The position numbers and the translations under genes were made by a program. A stretch of 5,329 nt of DNA, from contig CALDEN010000269.1 in assembly GCA_937942405.1 (NCBI GenBank), forward strand, positions 1 through 5,329, written 5' to 3'. Shown one piece after another: positions 5,311-5,329 of this stretch. The DNA comes from an uncultured Saprospiraceae bacterium. Its GTDB lineage: Bacteria > Bacteroidota > Bacteroidia > Chitinophagales > Saprospiraceae. Position 1 is the stretch's first letter. Every line of letters begins with the position of its first letter. The notes beneath the pieces were generated by a model. The model was not told the DNA's origin. It was given only the letters and a program-made list of their open reading frames with translations, and ran no database searches.

Positions 5311-5329
5311 TAAAAAAGGCATCTATAAC
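5311..5329 (-). terminator. Possible 3' arm and T-run of a terminator, cut by the window edge
   Basis: Read leftward, GATGCC (5324-5318 region) is followed by TTTTTT from the A-run at 5312-5317. This is how the closing arm and T-run of a leftward rho-independent terminator look. The matching arm GGCATC would have to lie beyond position 5329, so this is only a prediction that a minus-strand gene ends just outside the window. Confidence 0.3.

Overview
This window looks like a chromosomal segment from a member of the Bacteroidota. The reasons are a moderately AT-rich composition, start codons mostly without clear Shine-Dalgarno sequences, promoter candidates that fit the Bacteroidota -33 TTTG / -7 TAnnTTTG pattern, several secreted thioredoxin-fold proteins with very short linkers to their signal peptides, and an intergenic inverted-repeat element of a style I associate with this phylum. 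The genus cannot be named from the sequence alone. Almost everything is on the minus strand; only one gene (an OsmC-family protein) is on the plus strand.

Layout from left to right. 1-1107 holds the N-terminal 369 residues of a YifB/ComM-type AAA+ ATPase, cut off by the left edge. 1108-1287 is a gap with a strong rho-independent terminator (1211-1242) that ends the next transcription unit. 1288-1911 and 2033-2770 are two tandem, clearly paralogous exported thioredoxin-like proteins with the active site WCGWCK. One is a predicted lipoprotein with an Ala/Thr/Pro/Gln-rich tether; the other has an ordinary signal peptide and an added C-terminal four-cysteine module. 2771-2908 is a divergent intergenic region. 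2909-3307 is the plus-strand OsmC-family protein, whose stop codon lies one base from the stop of the convergent gene. 3309-3947 is a Tat-signal DinB-like four-helix protein with three candidate metal-binding histidines. 4025-4678 is a membrane protein with a C-terminal domain resembling M15/LAS metallopeptidases. 4675-5142 is a TlpA/ResA-type thioredoxin, whose stop overlaps the membrane protein's start as ATGA. 5143-5329 holds a promoter candidate, an 83-base inverted-repeat element and what may be half of another terminator.

Taken together, 1288-5142 is enriched in envelope redox functions: three exported thioredoxin-fold proteins, one OsmC-type peroxide-detoxifying candidate and one exported DinB-like metalloprotein candidate. 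The tlpA-like gene, the membrane peptidase-like gene and probably the DinB gene form one leftward transcription unit. A joint role in periplasmic thiol or peroxide homeostasis is inference from content and proximity. The sequence does not prove it, and I see no clear sign of a defence system, CRISPR array, prophage or transposon.
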